33,737 bases of DNA from Nemertoderma westbladi (GCA_032718475.1 JAUCBJ010003294.1:1-33737); one strand, 5' to 3'. Counted from the first letter of the stretch, positions 1 to 10,165 are shown. Program-made: numbers and translations. Notes: a model not told the origin generated them from the letters alone.

Positions 1-19
1 ATAAACTCATATAGCAGAT

Positions 20-416
20 ATGGTTGAGTTGATAGAAGATGATCTTGGTATCAGGGAGATATACTCTACCTTTACAAGCGTTTGTTGATAGCTTAATACG
101 CGGCGATGTTGGTCCAACTGCTGCGGAGGACGACGGTCGTTATATCGAACCGCCAATGTCCCAAGAGCAACTCGCGCGCGAGTTGGACTATAGAAAATTC
201 GCCGCTCGATATACGCAGCGTAATGGTACATATATGGACCTCTTAACTACTGGACATTCTATCGATTTACACGATACGGACTATGTCGAACATATCCTAC
301 CCAGAGGAGTCGAAACGATAAACCAAAATTCTAATGCGAAAATCCTATTCGAAATTGACTCGAAAGAAAAGACATTAAAGAAACAAATAAACGCGGTAAC
401 TCCAACATATATTTAG
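20..416 (+). pseudogene. Env-position ORF1 relic (copy 1)
   Basis: The ATG at 20 matches the ORF1 start of the other copy (13898, minus). Copy 1 has lost two bases in the codons after GIRE, so its original start is out of frame with the downstream protein. A loss of roughly 28 bases after the motif HDTDYV shifts the frame again. The middle part is well conserved with copy 2, including LPLQAFVDSLIRGD, DDGRYIEPPMSQ and DYRKF.ARYT.RNGTYMD. I do not recognise the protein family. Similarity at the amino-acid level indicates that it was once coding. Confidence 0.5.
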
Positions 417-449
417 AATTCTTGATAGAAGCATTGTAACAACAAATAA

Positions 450-788
450 ATATCATCCGCGTTTCCCCTACCAGACGTGCGTCTTTGGTATTATTACGAT
501 AAATGCCCTAGACCCAGCCAGTGGACGGAAAGACATAAACATCCACGGAAACGTTGTGTTAAACACAGTTGTGCTCGTTATATTTACTGGAGTTTCGAGC
601 GAAACTTGTTTGACGTATCACCTATGCTCACTCGGCTCGAACGATCCTGGAGTAAACCTACGATCAGAGTCCCGGAATACTCGGTCAAACCTCCTCATTC
701 CTTAGTTGGACCTCAGACCTGCGATCCTGGTGGTGTCGCGGATCCTCGCGGACTGTATTCACTGTTCAAAGATCTAGTGCTACCCTAA
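450..788 (+). pseudogene. Env-position ORF2 relic with zinc-finger-like motif (copy 1)
   Basis: The open frame begins after a TAA at 447-449 that is present at the same place in copy 2, and has no ATG at its start. It contains VRLWYYYDKCPR, then HKHPRKRC, SFERNLFDVSP, IRVPEYSVKPPHSL and LYSLFKDLVLP. Compared with copy 2 the first Cys of the C-x2-C pair is Tyr and one His is Arg, so any metal site is lost here. It stops at 786-788, earlier than copy 2. A pyrimidine tract ending CCAG lies at about 461-474, just before the conserved part, and could be a splice acceptor. The function is unknown. Confidence 0.5.
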
Positions 789-1141
789 CAATTAATCGGT
801 AACACTCCGACAGTGATTTCTAGCTAGCCGCCCATCTTACCTAGCCGGATTGTGATGCGGACACCTAATATCACTATCCAACCGTATGGTCGTTCCCGTT
901 TAACGCGATACAACCCTTCATCAAGGTGAAGGAGAGCGTTGTACGAAACGAGTTAAACGCTATTCTATAAAGATCAAAAAAGAAACCTGCGTTTGTTCAG
1001 ATAAACGTAAGTTATAACAGTAAGTCCAATCGATAAACGAATTGGCCTTATCTCAGTTCGATTGGGAAATCTCGAATCTCTAAGAAGATATCAAGCTTAG
1101 AAAACCCTATTCTCTGCGAGAGTTTTGGACGAACGTATCCC

Positions 1142-1348
1142 ATGACAAGCGGAGGAAAATCAGCTCGAGGAGAAGCATATCGAAATGGACGAGACACCGA
1201 CCGTAAACCCAAACCTTCTAATGCAATTGTATTGCACCCTTTACCCAGGAGTTATAGCCTTTCTAGTAAAGTGGCTCGCCCCAAAGAGAAAAGGACTCTT
1301 GCTGGCCTCGGGAAACTGCGTGAACGCCGTCCGTGCAAGAAAAACTAA
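1142..1348 (+). pseudogene. Env-position ORF3 relic, basic C-terminal tail (copy 1)
   Basis: This 68-codon frame ends in a Lys/Arg-rich segment (KVARPKEKRTLAGL..., CKKN end) that matches 12352-12510 of the other copy. The N-terminal 17 codons come from a different frame of the same ORF, because a deletion of roughly 0.2 kb near 1185 joined two frames. A basic tail suggests nucleic-acid binding or nuclear targeting, but that is only an inference from composition. Confidence 0.4.
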
Positions 1349-1426
1349 CTGTTTAGAGTATCTTTATGTTTTAGAAACTGTGATTTTAATATTTTATAGA
1401 CTGAAAATCCTATTTTCTGGGAGCGG

Positions 1427-2668
1427 TGTAAAAGCCTTTGCTGAATTGCCCCGTTATTTTTCTTATTTTTCCATTAAAATACTCTGTAGTTGATTTAATA
1501 GGAGTAAGAGACCGTATTATTGCTGTATCGGTGTTTTTTAGAGGATCTAAGAGCTATTTCCTCCGTATGTGTACTGTGAAAGGCATAGTTGATGATTCTA
1601 TGGCAATTCCGTGACGCAAAAGGTGATAGCTACTCTTGAACAGTAGTTACTATGACGACGGTTAACAGCTGATATTCATACATGTCGATTTTCTTTGTTC
1701 TACGGCATCTCTCAGTTCAGTCAGCCAATCAGAGCATTTTTATGGCTCTTGTACAGAAATTTCCTAGAAATCACGCAATGCGTTATGGGCAGTGTTTACA
1801 TTCTGTCCTGAGCCAGGAGAGAGCGGCTTGGGAATATTTTGTGCTTTTCTGTTTTAGCCTAACACTAGTAGGCTTAATTATAAGGACATATATCCGTTAT
1901 CAAACCAAACCTGACCTCACACTGGCCACTGGTTAACTGGCCCATACTCAATCAACGCAACATACCTAATCTAATATACCTGTGCATACTTTTATATTGT
2001 TATATTGCTATTTACTGTCGGTTCTTCATAATATGGTTGATGAATTATTATATTTGGAATAACGATAAATAACCCCGAAAACCCAATATTCTTGATATAC
2101 CGAAGGTAAGAGAGAAAGGTTACATATAACGATTGTGACTTATGTTAAAGTGGTTTGAAGTGAATCTAATGTTATTTGATAGACCCTACATGATTCGGTC
2201 CGTGTTCCTTTTATATGTGACTAAAATCAGTGAAGATCGGCAGATCAGTGTGCAGTATTGTGCAGCATTGTGTATGAGTGAGACTGATAACGAAGCATTT
2301 CCTAAAGAATGCGCCATATATGTGAATTGTAACTAAGCCATATCGTTGTGAGTAGTTTAAGTCATAACTCTGTTTATATAGATAGAGCGCCACGTCCTAA
2401 AGGAACTGTTAATATTCCCCGAAGGTGAATAATATTGTCAGAGATTATATAATACTGTCAGTCGAATAATACATTAGGCTTACATAGCAATACGATTAAG
2501 CCGTCGAACCCAATCTCCCGGGTATATCCAGCGGGTGAATGATCGCGCACCGATTGGTTTCGACTAGTGTAGTGAATCAAATACTTGTCAGAGGCTAAAA
2601 GTGATTTATTATCTAGAAGACATCCTAATTTGGCGGGTTAAACTGCCAAAGGTCTGAAAGCGCGAACA
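1427..2668 (+). repeat. 3' LTR of copy 1
   Basis: This 1242-bp segment begins TGTAAAAGCC and ends GCGCGAACA (TG...CA). It aligns along its length with the LTRs at 10879-12272 and 22599-23767, which are on the opposite strand. Similarity is clearly lower than between those two, and I judge it at roughly three-quarters. The downstream flank is AAAGGATTC; no target duplication can be tested because the 5' end of the element is outside the window. Confidence 0.75.
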
Positions 2669-2989
2669 AAAGGATTCTAATAGTTTCTGGATCTTGGGGT
2701 AAACTCAGCTCGTTGCTTCCACATATATCGTTCATAAACAGTATGATATTAATTGTGTATAACGTGCATTTAGTCAAATCAATGAAAGAATGGCACGAAA
2801 ATTTAAGAAATAATGGGGAGGTGTGTATCTGCTCAGGTTGTTACCTTTTTTTTCACATTTGTAGTTAGTCGGTTGTTCACATTTGTACTTCTCCCCTGTT
2901 TCACTCTAACATACCTGGGGCCGGTAGGTCCGTTGTTGTTAGAGATAGGATATGCAATTTAAAACTGCCTGTACATTATAAGTGGATTA
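2669..2989. other. Non-coding stretch, nothing recognised
   Basis: No open frame of note, splice-like exon or clear repeat was seen between the copy-1 LTR and the tRNA-like patch. Confidence 0.4.
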
Positions 2990-3120
2990 GACGTGAGAGA
3001 AACTGTCAGGGGAGAATGACTGAGCTGGTTAGCGCTACTACTGGCGAGGCCTGATAAGCCGAAACGTACGTGTAGCGCTGGTTCAACCCCCCGGTGACGC
3101 GCTTTCTCACTCGAGGCCTG
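2990..3120 (+). repeat. tRNA-derived SINE-like fragment
   Basis: The segment holds a pol III A-box-like TGACTGAGCTGGTTAGCGC at about 3017 and a B-box-like GGTTCAACCCC about 55 bases downstream, the spacing found in tRNAs and tRNA-derived SINEs. The acceptor and T stems do not fold well, so it is not a functional tRNA. A SINE head or tRNA pseudogene is the best reading. No poly(A) or second copy was found in the window. Confidence 0.4.
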
Positions 3121-4189
3121 TCATGCTGGTGATATCCTCCACCTCCTCACCAACCTCGAACACTAAAAGACACAATCTAAAGAAGATCCACCTGCAATGT
3201 GTGAGATTGGGTGCACATGCAAGCACACACCCCAATCTTCACATACAGAATGTACAAGAGCGAACATTCCCGCTCAAGATAATCAATAAATTCAATGTGA
3301 TATGGGTCTTTCTTTGCCACCGACTCGCACTCAATCGAACTTCTAAGATCCTATGGGGATTTGTGTTCAGAATAAACTATTGTGGCATTGCAGCAGACTC
3401 GGTAATATTCAATGTTACAAGATTATGGCTGTTAATGGTTCACTGAATGTGTCAAATATCACCCTAAAGGTATTCCACAACACGACCGACTTTCACATCT
3501 CATAATGAATACATTTTTTTAATGGCGGAAATTTCAAAATATTCCTTACAGGTGCTGCACCCTGTCATGCCAGTAGTAGTGAGCCTGATATACGTGAACC
3601 TGTCATAATCCCCACATATAGTAATTGATGATACTGTACTCACTGAACAGAACGCTAGAATACATGCTGTGCATTGTATTGGATATACAATATGTTTTCA
3701 TAGTGTTTTATGTGGGTTCTCTTGAGTTAGGCATGTATGTACAGTATATGGGGACGTGTCATGACTCATTCATCTCGTAGTCATGATATGATGAGTTGTG
3801 TAGAGGGGGGATATGCTGCAACTTTCAATCAATTTGCAATGGTAGGCCTATACGTAATGTAAATGTATGTTGTGTAGCCTCTATAGTATAATGTAGGCCT
3901 ACATTTATACAGTTCATAACCAGCTCTTTATGCTTATTGTACTGTAGCAACAATATTGATTGTTGTAATATAAGGTACAGTACTACCTACATCTGTTATA
4001 TTCTTCATTTCAGTGAGATAATTCAGCTCTACAGTATTTTACATTGGATAATATAATTTTTAGTGTCATTGATAAATTTTCCAATTATTTTCAAATTTAT
4101 TTTCTTCCCCAGGAATAGCTTTATGAACGTTTTTTTAACGAGTTTTACGTAGCTTCACATCAAATTTTCAAAACTCATTTAAAACAATA
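3121..4189. other. Non-coding, AT-rich
   Basis: A 107-codon frame at 3123-3446 has no recognisable protein signature and is probably chance. The region carries two TAGGCCTA palindromes near 3842 and 3893. It may hold the distal promoter of the downstream gene, but no motif could be assigned. Confidence 0.4.
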
Positions 4190-4313
4190 CGTATTATTAG
4201 TCCATGAGTCAGCCGTCATATGGGGTACATTTTGTTAACCACCTGGAACTGATTTTTTCGGAAGACCCATCATTTGGTCTTCCATTTTGATGTGATAACA
4301 AATCTGAAATATA
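4190..4313 (+). repeat. Dispersed repeat, paralogue of the retrotransposon target site
   Basis: About 115 bases here match, in order and in the same orientation, the left flank of the big LTR element (10833-10878) followed by its right flank (23768-23845). Shared stretches include TAGTCCATG, the junction TAACCACC.GGAACT, and CATTTTGAT.TGATAACAA. It shows what the locus looked like before insertion. The repeat family itself is unidentified. Confidence 0.7.
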
Positions 4314-4501
4314 TCAATACTACACACACCGAGCTCTAAATTAAAAGTTTGGCTAGAACCTGACAAGAATCAAAACCCGCACTTTGAAGGCCAGACTTGT
4401 TGTGTAACACAATACAGTATACTGTGTAGAGTGTAGTCTACTTATAATAGATCAGTTTGTGTAATTAAAAACAATACAACTCAATACGAATAACCACCAA
4501 A

Positions 4502-4562
4502 ATGTTGTTCCTGATATTTCTTATAGGTGGCACAACAGGTCTGAGTGTAGAAAAATGCCAAG
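4502..4562 (+). CDS. ML-domain gene exon 1: signal peptide
   Basis: Encodes MLFLIFLIGGTTGLSVEKCQ plus one base of a Gly codon. The hydrophobic start followed by small residues fits a cleavable signal peptide, and Cys19 would be the first domain cysteine. The donor is AAG|GTAAGT. Confidence 0.75.
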
Positions 4563-7500
4563 GTAAGTAAGTAAAGTACGTAGTGATCGTTATAATATTC
4601 CAATTCATTATAACAACACAAGGGGGCGCTAAAACCATTAGTTTCCATCCATATGCTGCCTACTATTTTTGTGCTTTATTTATTTTAATTATTTTACTTT
4701 TATTTTAAAAGCAAATAATTCATTTAAGAAATAAATGTTTTAATTACGGATTGTAATTATTGTGGTATCGGTGAAAAATATCGCCAGTTAAAATACCGAG
4801 AGTACATCCAATTCATTGTTTTCTAGGTAGCCAATCAGGAGTAAGTATTGATGATTTCAGTTTGTCGCCAGATCTGGTAGTGGTCCCTGGCAAGGTTGAC
4901 ATCAACTTGGCTTTCACCACCCAGTACACTCTAGAGAACTTGAAGGTTGAAATCTCCTTGGAAAAGGTTATCAAAAAAGCCTCGTGGTTGTTTGGAGCAA
5001 TAACTGCACAAATTCCATGCCCGGAAAACCTTAGAGCCAAATCATGGTAAGTTACGTAAACGTTACGAAACTGGGACACACAGGGTCCATGACCTAAAGT
5101 AGGCCTACAGTAGGATGCATTGCTCATTTAAGGAATTTTACATTGTACAACCACGGTAATTACTTCTCCTTTCTTAGTCTAAAGCAATTTTTCGCATCGT
5201 AGGGAAATTCATTCAAATTTAGGCTTGAGGTGATATTGTTCTTCCGTATAATAACCGAGTGGTGAGAGAAACCGTGTGGGTCAGCTATTGATATCTCCTA
5301 ATGGATACAAGAAGTATAAGTACGGTTTAGCTGTTCGGAAATGTTTCGATTCATACATTGTGTAGGCCTAGGCCCTGCTGCTAGCGATGGTTTGGTTTGA
5401 GTATATTTATAGGCTGACATATTTGAATAACCTATAATTAGTACATAATGTTTTGCATTATTGATTGCATTAATTAATTTAGGCTGTTATTTTCACTTCT
5501 CCCATCTTCAGAAAAAAGGGTAAAAAGGGTAAATGTCTGAGAAAAAGGAAAAAAAGGTGTAAATGCGAGGCCTGCACATTGAGATTGCTATGCTGACTTA
5601 ACAATAAATTTGTGCTGCCATCATGCATTCCTCAATAGGTATGCTGCAATGTAGCTGACATTACGTATGCTATACCGGCTTATCGACGAAATTGCGCCAC
5701 CACAACTTCCTTTCCCCATGACTTTCGCGTTGAGATTATCCGCAACGTCAAGGCCAGTGTCCTTTAGGAGGCCTCTCACGAAAGTCTTGGGCTTTCCACC
5801 TTGCTTATTATGTCCTTAAGGCTGCCAAAGCACATGATTGTGCACAGGCTGGTCCTCACTGCGAAAATAATGTCCTGTAAAGCTGAGGCGGATTTGTTCA
5901 AGTATCAAGCTGGGGTGAACAATGATAGGCCTACACCTGCAATTTTATTTAGTGTCTGGTTGATGTGTGCATTGTATATACTCGACACATTGAACCAGAT
6001 GATGTAACATTATTGTGTACGTATCATACAGAGATTTTGTGTCCTTCTTTAGCAGTTTGAGCCCAGCACGGAGTCCCATAAAGGAGTACTGCTGATCTAA
6101 ATAATGGAACCTCAAGTTTCCGAGAAATTCTATGCGACTTCCACATCCTTGAAAGCCCATTCAATGCTATCCATGTCATTCCCTTACGCAATACGCATGC
6201 GAAGGTCTTCACCTGACCTCCGGATCCATATGATCCCATGTAACAATCTTAAGTGCTCATACGATCAGCCATTCACCGAGGACTATCGAAGTTAACTGTG
6301 AAGATTTTGGTCTTCTTGGAGTTAACAAAAATACCAACACTAGAAGCAGCCAGTGCTAATGAGCTGAGAGACCGTTGTGCTCCCTCTAGTGATTATGGGT
6401 TGAAATATCCTAAGCAGCAAAGTCTAAGCAACTTTAGTTAGGTGCTCGGCTGGATTTCCTCGACTTCTGCCTGGTGACAGTAGGTGGTGTTTCCATCACC
6501 TCATCATCATGATGTTGATCATGGGACATGCGTAGAACAGGTCAACCACAATTATGAATAGGAATGGTGCAAGTGTATCACGATGAGGACTCCCCATAAC
6601 ACTTCGAATGGATCTGTGTCACCATGGATGGTAGACACACATGTCATCGTCGACATTTTTGTCGGGACCATCGTACGCTGATATTACTGCTGCAATAATT
6701 TCATCAGGAATCCCATATAATGAAAGTGTGCTGAACATATGTGAGCTAGAGACTGAATCAAAGGCCTTGAAGAAGTCAATAAAGATAACAGCCAGATGCC
6801 TGTCTTTCTTTTTTGATAACTCTTCAATTATTCTTCTAAGAGCCAAAATGGGCTCCATGGTCCCGCGATCTTTACGGAACCCATTCTCATTTCCACGTAC
6901 GCCTAGCTTTTTATCAATAGAGATCAACGAGATTCCACGAAAAGATCTATAGACTATAGAGTGAAGTGATAGGTTGCCGTTCTGGGAACTAGCACCATGT
7001 TTTTTGTTTTCATTTCATGTGGGACTCTCCTCGTTCTTGGGATAAATGAGCTCCTTTAGTGCTCTTAGTGTGTAGATCAGCACCAATATGAACTATAATT
7101 TTATCTCCAGCGTCTACGACGACGTCTGCGCTATGCTTGGTCAACTCGATATCGACTGTCCCGCCACGATCGGTCAGCACACAGTCCAAGAGACCATCGA
7201 TGTTCCCCTCATCACTGCCCCGGTAAGTGCGAGTACAGTAGGCCTACTGTATGGCAGTTATGATCTACTGATCACTGTTTTGGTAAGTGCAGTTTAGGCC
7301 TACAATCTGCTTACAAATGAATTCCACAAAAAAATCATACAATAACAATTAAACAAAAAGACAATAATTCACATCAAATAATTTTTGTATGCCTACATAA
7401 CAATGTATACTATGTACTACTACTATGATCGACATGCTGCATTGCAGCTGCATTATATACTGTTATATATTAAGAATGCTGTGTCGGCTTGTCATCAAAA

Positions 7501-8306
7501 TTGCGCCGCCACAACTCCCTATCACCCATGACATTTGCTAGATTAACCGCATCTTCAAGGCCAGTGTCCTTTAAGATGCGTCTCAAGAAAGTCATGGGCT
7601 GTTCACCATGCTTATTCACTCCATGAGGCCGCCAAAGCACACGATTGTGCTCTGGCTGGTCCTCATGGTGAAAGCAATCCAATGTTGTATAGTGTCTGAT
7701 TGGAGATGTGTGCATTGTACTTGACACAATGAACCCGGCGTAGAATTCTTGTGAATGTGCCATCCAGAGATTTATTATAGGAATAAATAAATGTATAATA
7801 ACAAACACCTCGAAAAATACAGCTTGCCAACACATTGTTACGATCATCTAGAGATTTGGGTTCCTCAGCAGTTACAGCCCAGCATGGACTCCCATATAAG
7901 AGTACTACTACTACTGCCCTAAATAATCGAACCTTAAGGTTCCCTTTTATTCTATGGGAGTTCCTAATCCTGGACAGACTACTTAACGCTGCCCATGCCT
8001 TCCCCTTACGTATCCGAAGGTCTTCTCCTGAATTTCTGAATCAATGTATAGCTCTGTATAAGAGTGTAAGACTACCGCAAGGTCGCGAACTCATTGGTAA
8101 GCTTGCTAATATAGGTGTATATTAATTAGCCTAGGCCTACTGTTAGAGGTCGGGTGGGGGGTATATGTAATAAATTAATATCCCGTTTGTTTTAGGGTTT
8201 CGCTGGAACATACAACGTAAAGATTCAGCTAACTGACAAGGTTAGCGGAGAAGACCGCGGATGTTTCGACATACTAGACTTGTATATCACCAGAGATAAC
8301 AATTAA
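4502..8306 (+). CDS. GM2-activator-like secreted ML-domain protein (4 exons)
   Basis: Exons are 4502-4562, 4827-5046, 7111-7222 and 8196-8306; they join with phases 1, 2 and 0 into 168 codons including the stop. All introns are GT...AG with strong GTAAGT donors. The 167-residue product has an N-terminal hydrophobic segment (about residues 1-14, signal peptide), then a beta-rich domain with LSPDLVVVPGKVDI, LKVEISLEK, IPC, DVC, and a C-terminal GTYNVKIQL...RGCFDI. This is the layout of the GM2 activator (ML-domain family), a lysosomal or secreted cofactor that lifts glycolipids from membranes. Six Cys (19, 85, 94, 100, 110, 154) fit three of the four disulfides of the vertebrate protein. The fourth pair is absent. 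The ATG sits in a good context (CCACCAAAATG) and a TATA-like CTTATAATAG lies about 60 bases upstream. A related ML protein with another lipid ligand is possible. Confidence 0.8.
4827..5046 (+). CDS. ML-domain gene exon 2: N-terminal beta sheet and IPC motif
   Basis: The acceptor is TTGTTTTCTAG at 4816-4826. The exon encodes residues 21-93 plus two bases of Cys94. It includes the SLSPDLVVVPG segment, comparable to SLTLEPDPIIVPG of GM2 activator, and IPCPENLRAKSC, comparable to the IPC...SC loop. The donor is ATG|GTAAGT. Confidence 0.8.
5512..5596 (+). other. Candidate cryptic/alternative terminal exon, Lys/Arg/Cys-rich
   Basis: A pyrimidine-rich acceptor (CACTTCTCCCATCTTCAG) is followed by an open frame of 27 codons that is very basic and has six Cys or Cys-like spacings (KKGKKGKCLRKRKKRCKC then EAC...LLC), a TGA, and AATAAA at 5603-5608. 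The frame needs phase-2 entry, which exon 2 provides, but the joined codon would then be TGA. So from exon 2 the exon would act as a truncating alternative end, and the basic peptide would be read only from another upstream exon. Low-complexity A/G sequence could also produce this by chance. Confidence 0.2.
5660..6950 (-). mobile_element. Decayed LINE fragment with reverse-transcriptase pieces (family B)
   Basis: On the minus strand 6619-6927 reads GFRKDRGTMEPILALRR, then FIDFFKAFDS (RT motif A) and YGIPDEIIAAV, the core of a non-LTR reverse transcriptase. Further downstream GDTLAP-like and C-terminal segments appear in shifted frames, with many stops. The 3' end near 5660-5850 matches 7470-7690 and, inverted, 24930-25095. 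It is an old insertion lying antisense in intron 2. The clade (RTE- or CR1-like) cannot be settled here. Confidence 0.8.
7111..7222 (+). CDS. ML-domain gene exon 3: DVC helix region
   Basis: Completes Cys94 and encodes VYDDVCAMLGQLDIDCPA through LITAP (residues 95-131), phase 0 at the end. It aligns with the SC-TFEHFC loop of GM2 activator. A second GTAAGT donor lies exactly 60 bases downstream (7283) in the same phase with no stop between, so a 20-residue longer form is possible. Confidence 0.8.
7455..8110 (-). mobile_element. LINE 3' fragment (family B) in intron 3
   Basis: The minus-strand frame 7470-7690 encodes the C terminus of a LINE polyprotein: WRPHGVNKHGEQPMTFLRR, ILKDTGLEDA.NLA.VMGDRE and LWRRNFDDKPTQHS followed by TAA. 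The part from 7860 to 8050 matches 6050-6240 of the intron-2 relic. A 76-bp segment (7774-7849) bounded by AGAGATTT direct repeats interrupts it. Confidence 0.8.
7766..7857. repeat. Small insertion with 8-bp direct repeats
   Basis: AGAGATTT at 7766-7773 and again at 7850-7857 flanks 76 bases that are missing at the matching point of the intron-2 relic (CAGAGATTTTG near 6031). An 8-bp target duplication fits a hAT-type non-autonomous element, but no convincing inverted termini are visible. Confidence 0.4.
8196..8306 (+). CDS. ML-domain gene exon 4: C-terminal strands and stop
   Basis: Encodes GFAGTYNVKIQLTDK and GEDRGCFDILDLYI, ending at TAA 8304-8306. GTYNV...GC matches the TGNYRIE...LGC end of GM2 activator; Cys154 would pair with Cys19. 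Confidence 0.8.
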   Translation, partial: GFAGTYNVKIQLTDKVSGEDRGCFDILDLYITRDNN

Positions 8307-8407
8307 CTCCAGAAGTGAGGGATTATCGGTGGCCAACAATGACTATACCCGTTTCTTAATAATGGCTAACTACTTTTCACAGATGGGGGTGGGGGAGGGG
8401 CATTTTG

Positions 8408-8413
8408 AATAAA
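8408..8413 (+). promoter_or_regulatory. Polyadenylation signal AATAAA
   Basis: AATAAA lies 102 bases after the stop codon of the ML-domain gene, a plausible short 3' UTR. Confidence 0.5.
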
Positions 8414-9538
8414 AAATAATCCCTATGGGAAAGTTGTTGCAAATAACAGCTGATTACCACTAAAAAATAAACTATAACCTAACCTGATCCATTGACTTTC
8501 ATTTATTGTTTTGGTTAGAGTAGTTTTTCCCTAAGTTTATAATTAACATTAACATTGTTTATATGCGTCAATAGCAACCCCCCGCCCCTTCGATCTTTAT
8601 TTTCAATAAAAAGTACAGTATTTGAAGCGAATAATCATGTGCTTAATTGAATTGAGCGTGAACAAAATAATTGCTAAGTCTAATATAATATTAAATTAGG
8701 TGGCACAATATTAAGTTATGATTCAAAACGCAATGAAACACAATAAAATTATTATCAAAATAAGCTAACTGCGTATAAATGTATCTTATTCGTAATTAGG
8801 AAAGTTATATTCGCGCGACAAATTAAATTTTGCTGTTTGCATGAGTATTCGCGGAATAGTTGAAACTGATGTCTTTTATGTAAAATTAGGTTTAAATACG
8901 AGACCTAGGCCTACCGTATCATATTACATACAGTAGGTTTACTATAGCGCAATAGTGTGGTTATGTTAGTTAGTGTTTGTTTATTATGGGTCTCACCACT
9001 TACGCCATCTCCTGGAATAGTGTCTCATGATTTATATATTTTAGTCGTAGCTGAGTCCTAACTGTAGACATTAGAAAGTTGCTTTTTTCTATTTGCGGAA
9101 GGTTATTCTAATAAATACACTATATTCTTGAACATTTCCTTTATGTATGAATAGCATCTTAATATTGCTATAGTTACCCAGCTACTTATGGGATAAATGT
9201 AATGTTCTAGAATTTATTGTGTGCAGGCCTATTTATTAAATAAAATACCTGTGTGGGCTAAATAGGTTCGGTCACTTGAATTACGATAGTACATACAGTA
9301 TATTCCAGATGGTTTATACAGTATATGACACAGCACTGAATAAACAATGATATATTGCAAACATAAAAAACACTGATATTTCTACTGAGAGGGTTAAATC
9401 CGATCATTGGTAGGCCTTACAGTATGCAAATAAAAGATTAACAATTAAATGAGAAATAATTCGTAAACTTCACTAGAAATATGTCATCACAAAATTGCAA
9501 TGCTCTAGAGTTAATATGCTGAAATAATAACCTGAAGC
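8414..9538. other. Non-coding, AT-rich
   Basis: No gene seen. Contains two TAGGCCTA-type palindromes (near 8903 and 9222) and no long frame. Confidence 0.4.
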
Positions 9539-9674
9539 GAATAAAACTGAATAATCACTGATGTCGTTCCAGAAGCAAATTAACCTGTATAATTACCGGT
9601 GCTGCAGGCTGAGGTTATTATATTAGGTTAATTTGCTGAAGGATAAGGCAGAAGTGATTATTACAGTTTTATTC
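9539..9674. repeat. Foldback repeat / MITE-like hairpin
   Basis: The left arm at 9539-9586 (GAATAAAACTG...AAATTAACCT) is the imperfect reverse complement of 9624-9674, with a loop of about 37 bases. The whole could fold into one hairpin. No clear target duplication was found. Confidence 0.5.
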
Positions 9675-10090
9675 TTTCATTCGTTGTAGGTTTTTATTTC
9701 CGTATATATACAGTATCTACAGTATAACATTAATTTGTGCGTATTGAACGTAATAACAGCATGTTGTAGGGGCCGTAATGCATTTAAAGGCATTTTTTAA
9801 GCATCGTGTTGGGCGAGTCACGTAAATCCACGCGTTGACGTCGGAAATTTTTGAACGCTAATAAGTCGTCCAATCACGGATGAAAGGGAACTAAACTTTG
9901 GTACACATAGAAAATATAGAAAATAGAAAATGTCTAGAAATTCTACACACAGACAGACTTGTGTAGTTAATCTGTTGGCCGCTAGGGGGCGAATAACTAG
10001 GTCCATTAATTGTACCTCTACGCAAAGGCTCACCTGGACTAAGTGCAGCGCGACTAAACGCTTATTCAATATTAAATTTTTCTTGCGATT

Positions 10091-10165
10091 TATGCCTCAC
10101 CTCGTGTAGAGGTTAAACTATGTTGAATTCCTCCAGACGTCGTGGGTTCTAACCCCGTAGGCGTA
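10091..10165 (+). repeat. tRNA-like cloverleaf, SINE head or tRNA pseudogene
   Basis: A 7-bp acceptor stem (TATGCCT with AGGCGTA, one G-T), a D stem (CCTC/GAGG) and a T arm with loop TTCTAAC can all be paired. The anticodon region is six bases too long and does not form a stem, and the A box is poor. So this is not a working tRNA. It could be a SINE head. Confidence 0.35.

Larger units (their letters stand above)
1..2668 (+). mobile_element. 3' part of a diverged BEL/Pao-family LTR element (copy 1)
   Basis: This stretch matches the reverse complement of 10879-13917, the 3' end of the large minus-strand element in this window, with many substitutions and several indels. The order is the same: three small ORFs, a conserved motif ending CTGG(G/C)AGCG, then an LTR starting TGTAAA and ending GCGCGAACA. 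The homology already runs at base 1, so the element extends beyond the window to the left and its gag/pol and 5' LTR are not visible. It is much older than the 10879-23767 copy, because its ORFs carry frameshifts and a deletion of roughly 0.2 kb near base 1185. Direct reading shows the homology; assignment to BEL/Pao follows from the Gag and protease of the other copy. Confidence 0.8.
5047..7110 (+). other. Intron 2 of the ML-domain gene
   Basis: A 2.06-kb phase-2 intron. It holds a possible basic terminal exon at 5512-5596 and an antisense LINE relic from about 5660 to 6950. The acceptor TAATTTTATCTCCAG has a good pyrimidine tract. Confidence 0.75.
7223..8195 (+). other. Intron 3 of the ML-domain gene
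   Basis: A 973-bp phase-0 intron with a second antisense family-B LINE fragment. Acceptor TCCCGTTTGTTTTAG. Confidence 0.75.

Noticed and set aside
3123-3446. 107-codon plus-strand frame
   Set aside because: No domain, no splice context and no repeat support; likely chance.
6641-6952. Plus-strand 103-codon frame
   Set aside because: Antisense shadow of the LINE reverse transcriptase on the minus strand.
10091-10165. Functional tRNA gene
   Set aside because: Acceptor, D and T stems pair, but the anticodon arm is too long and unpaired and the A box is poor.
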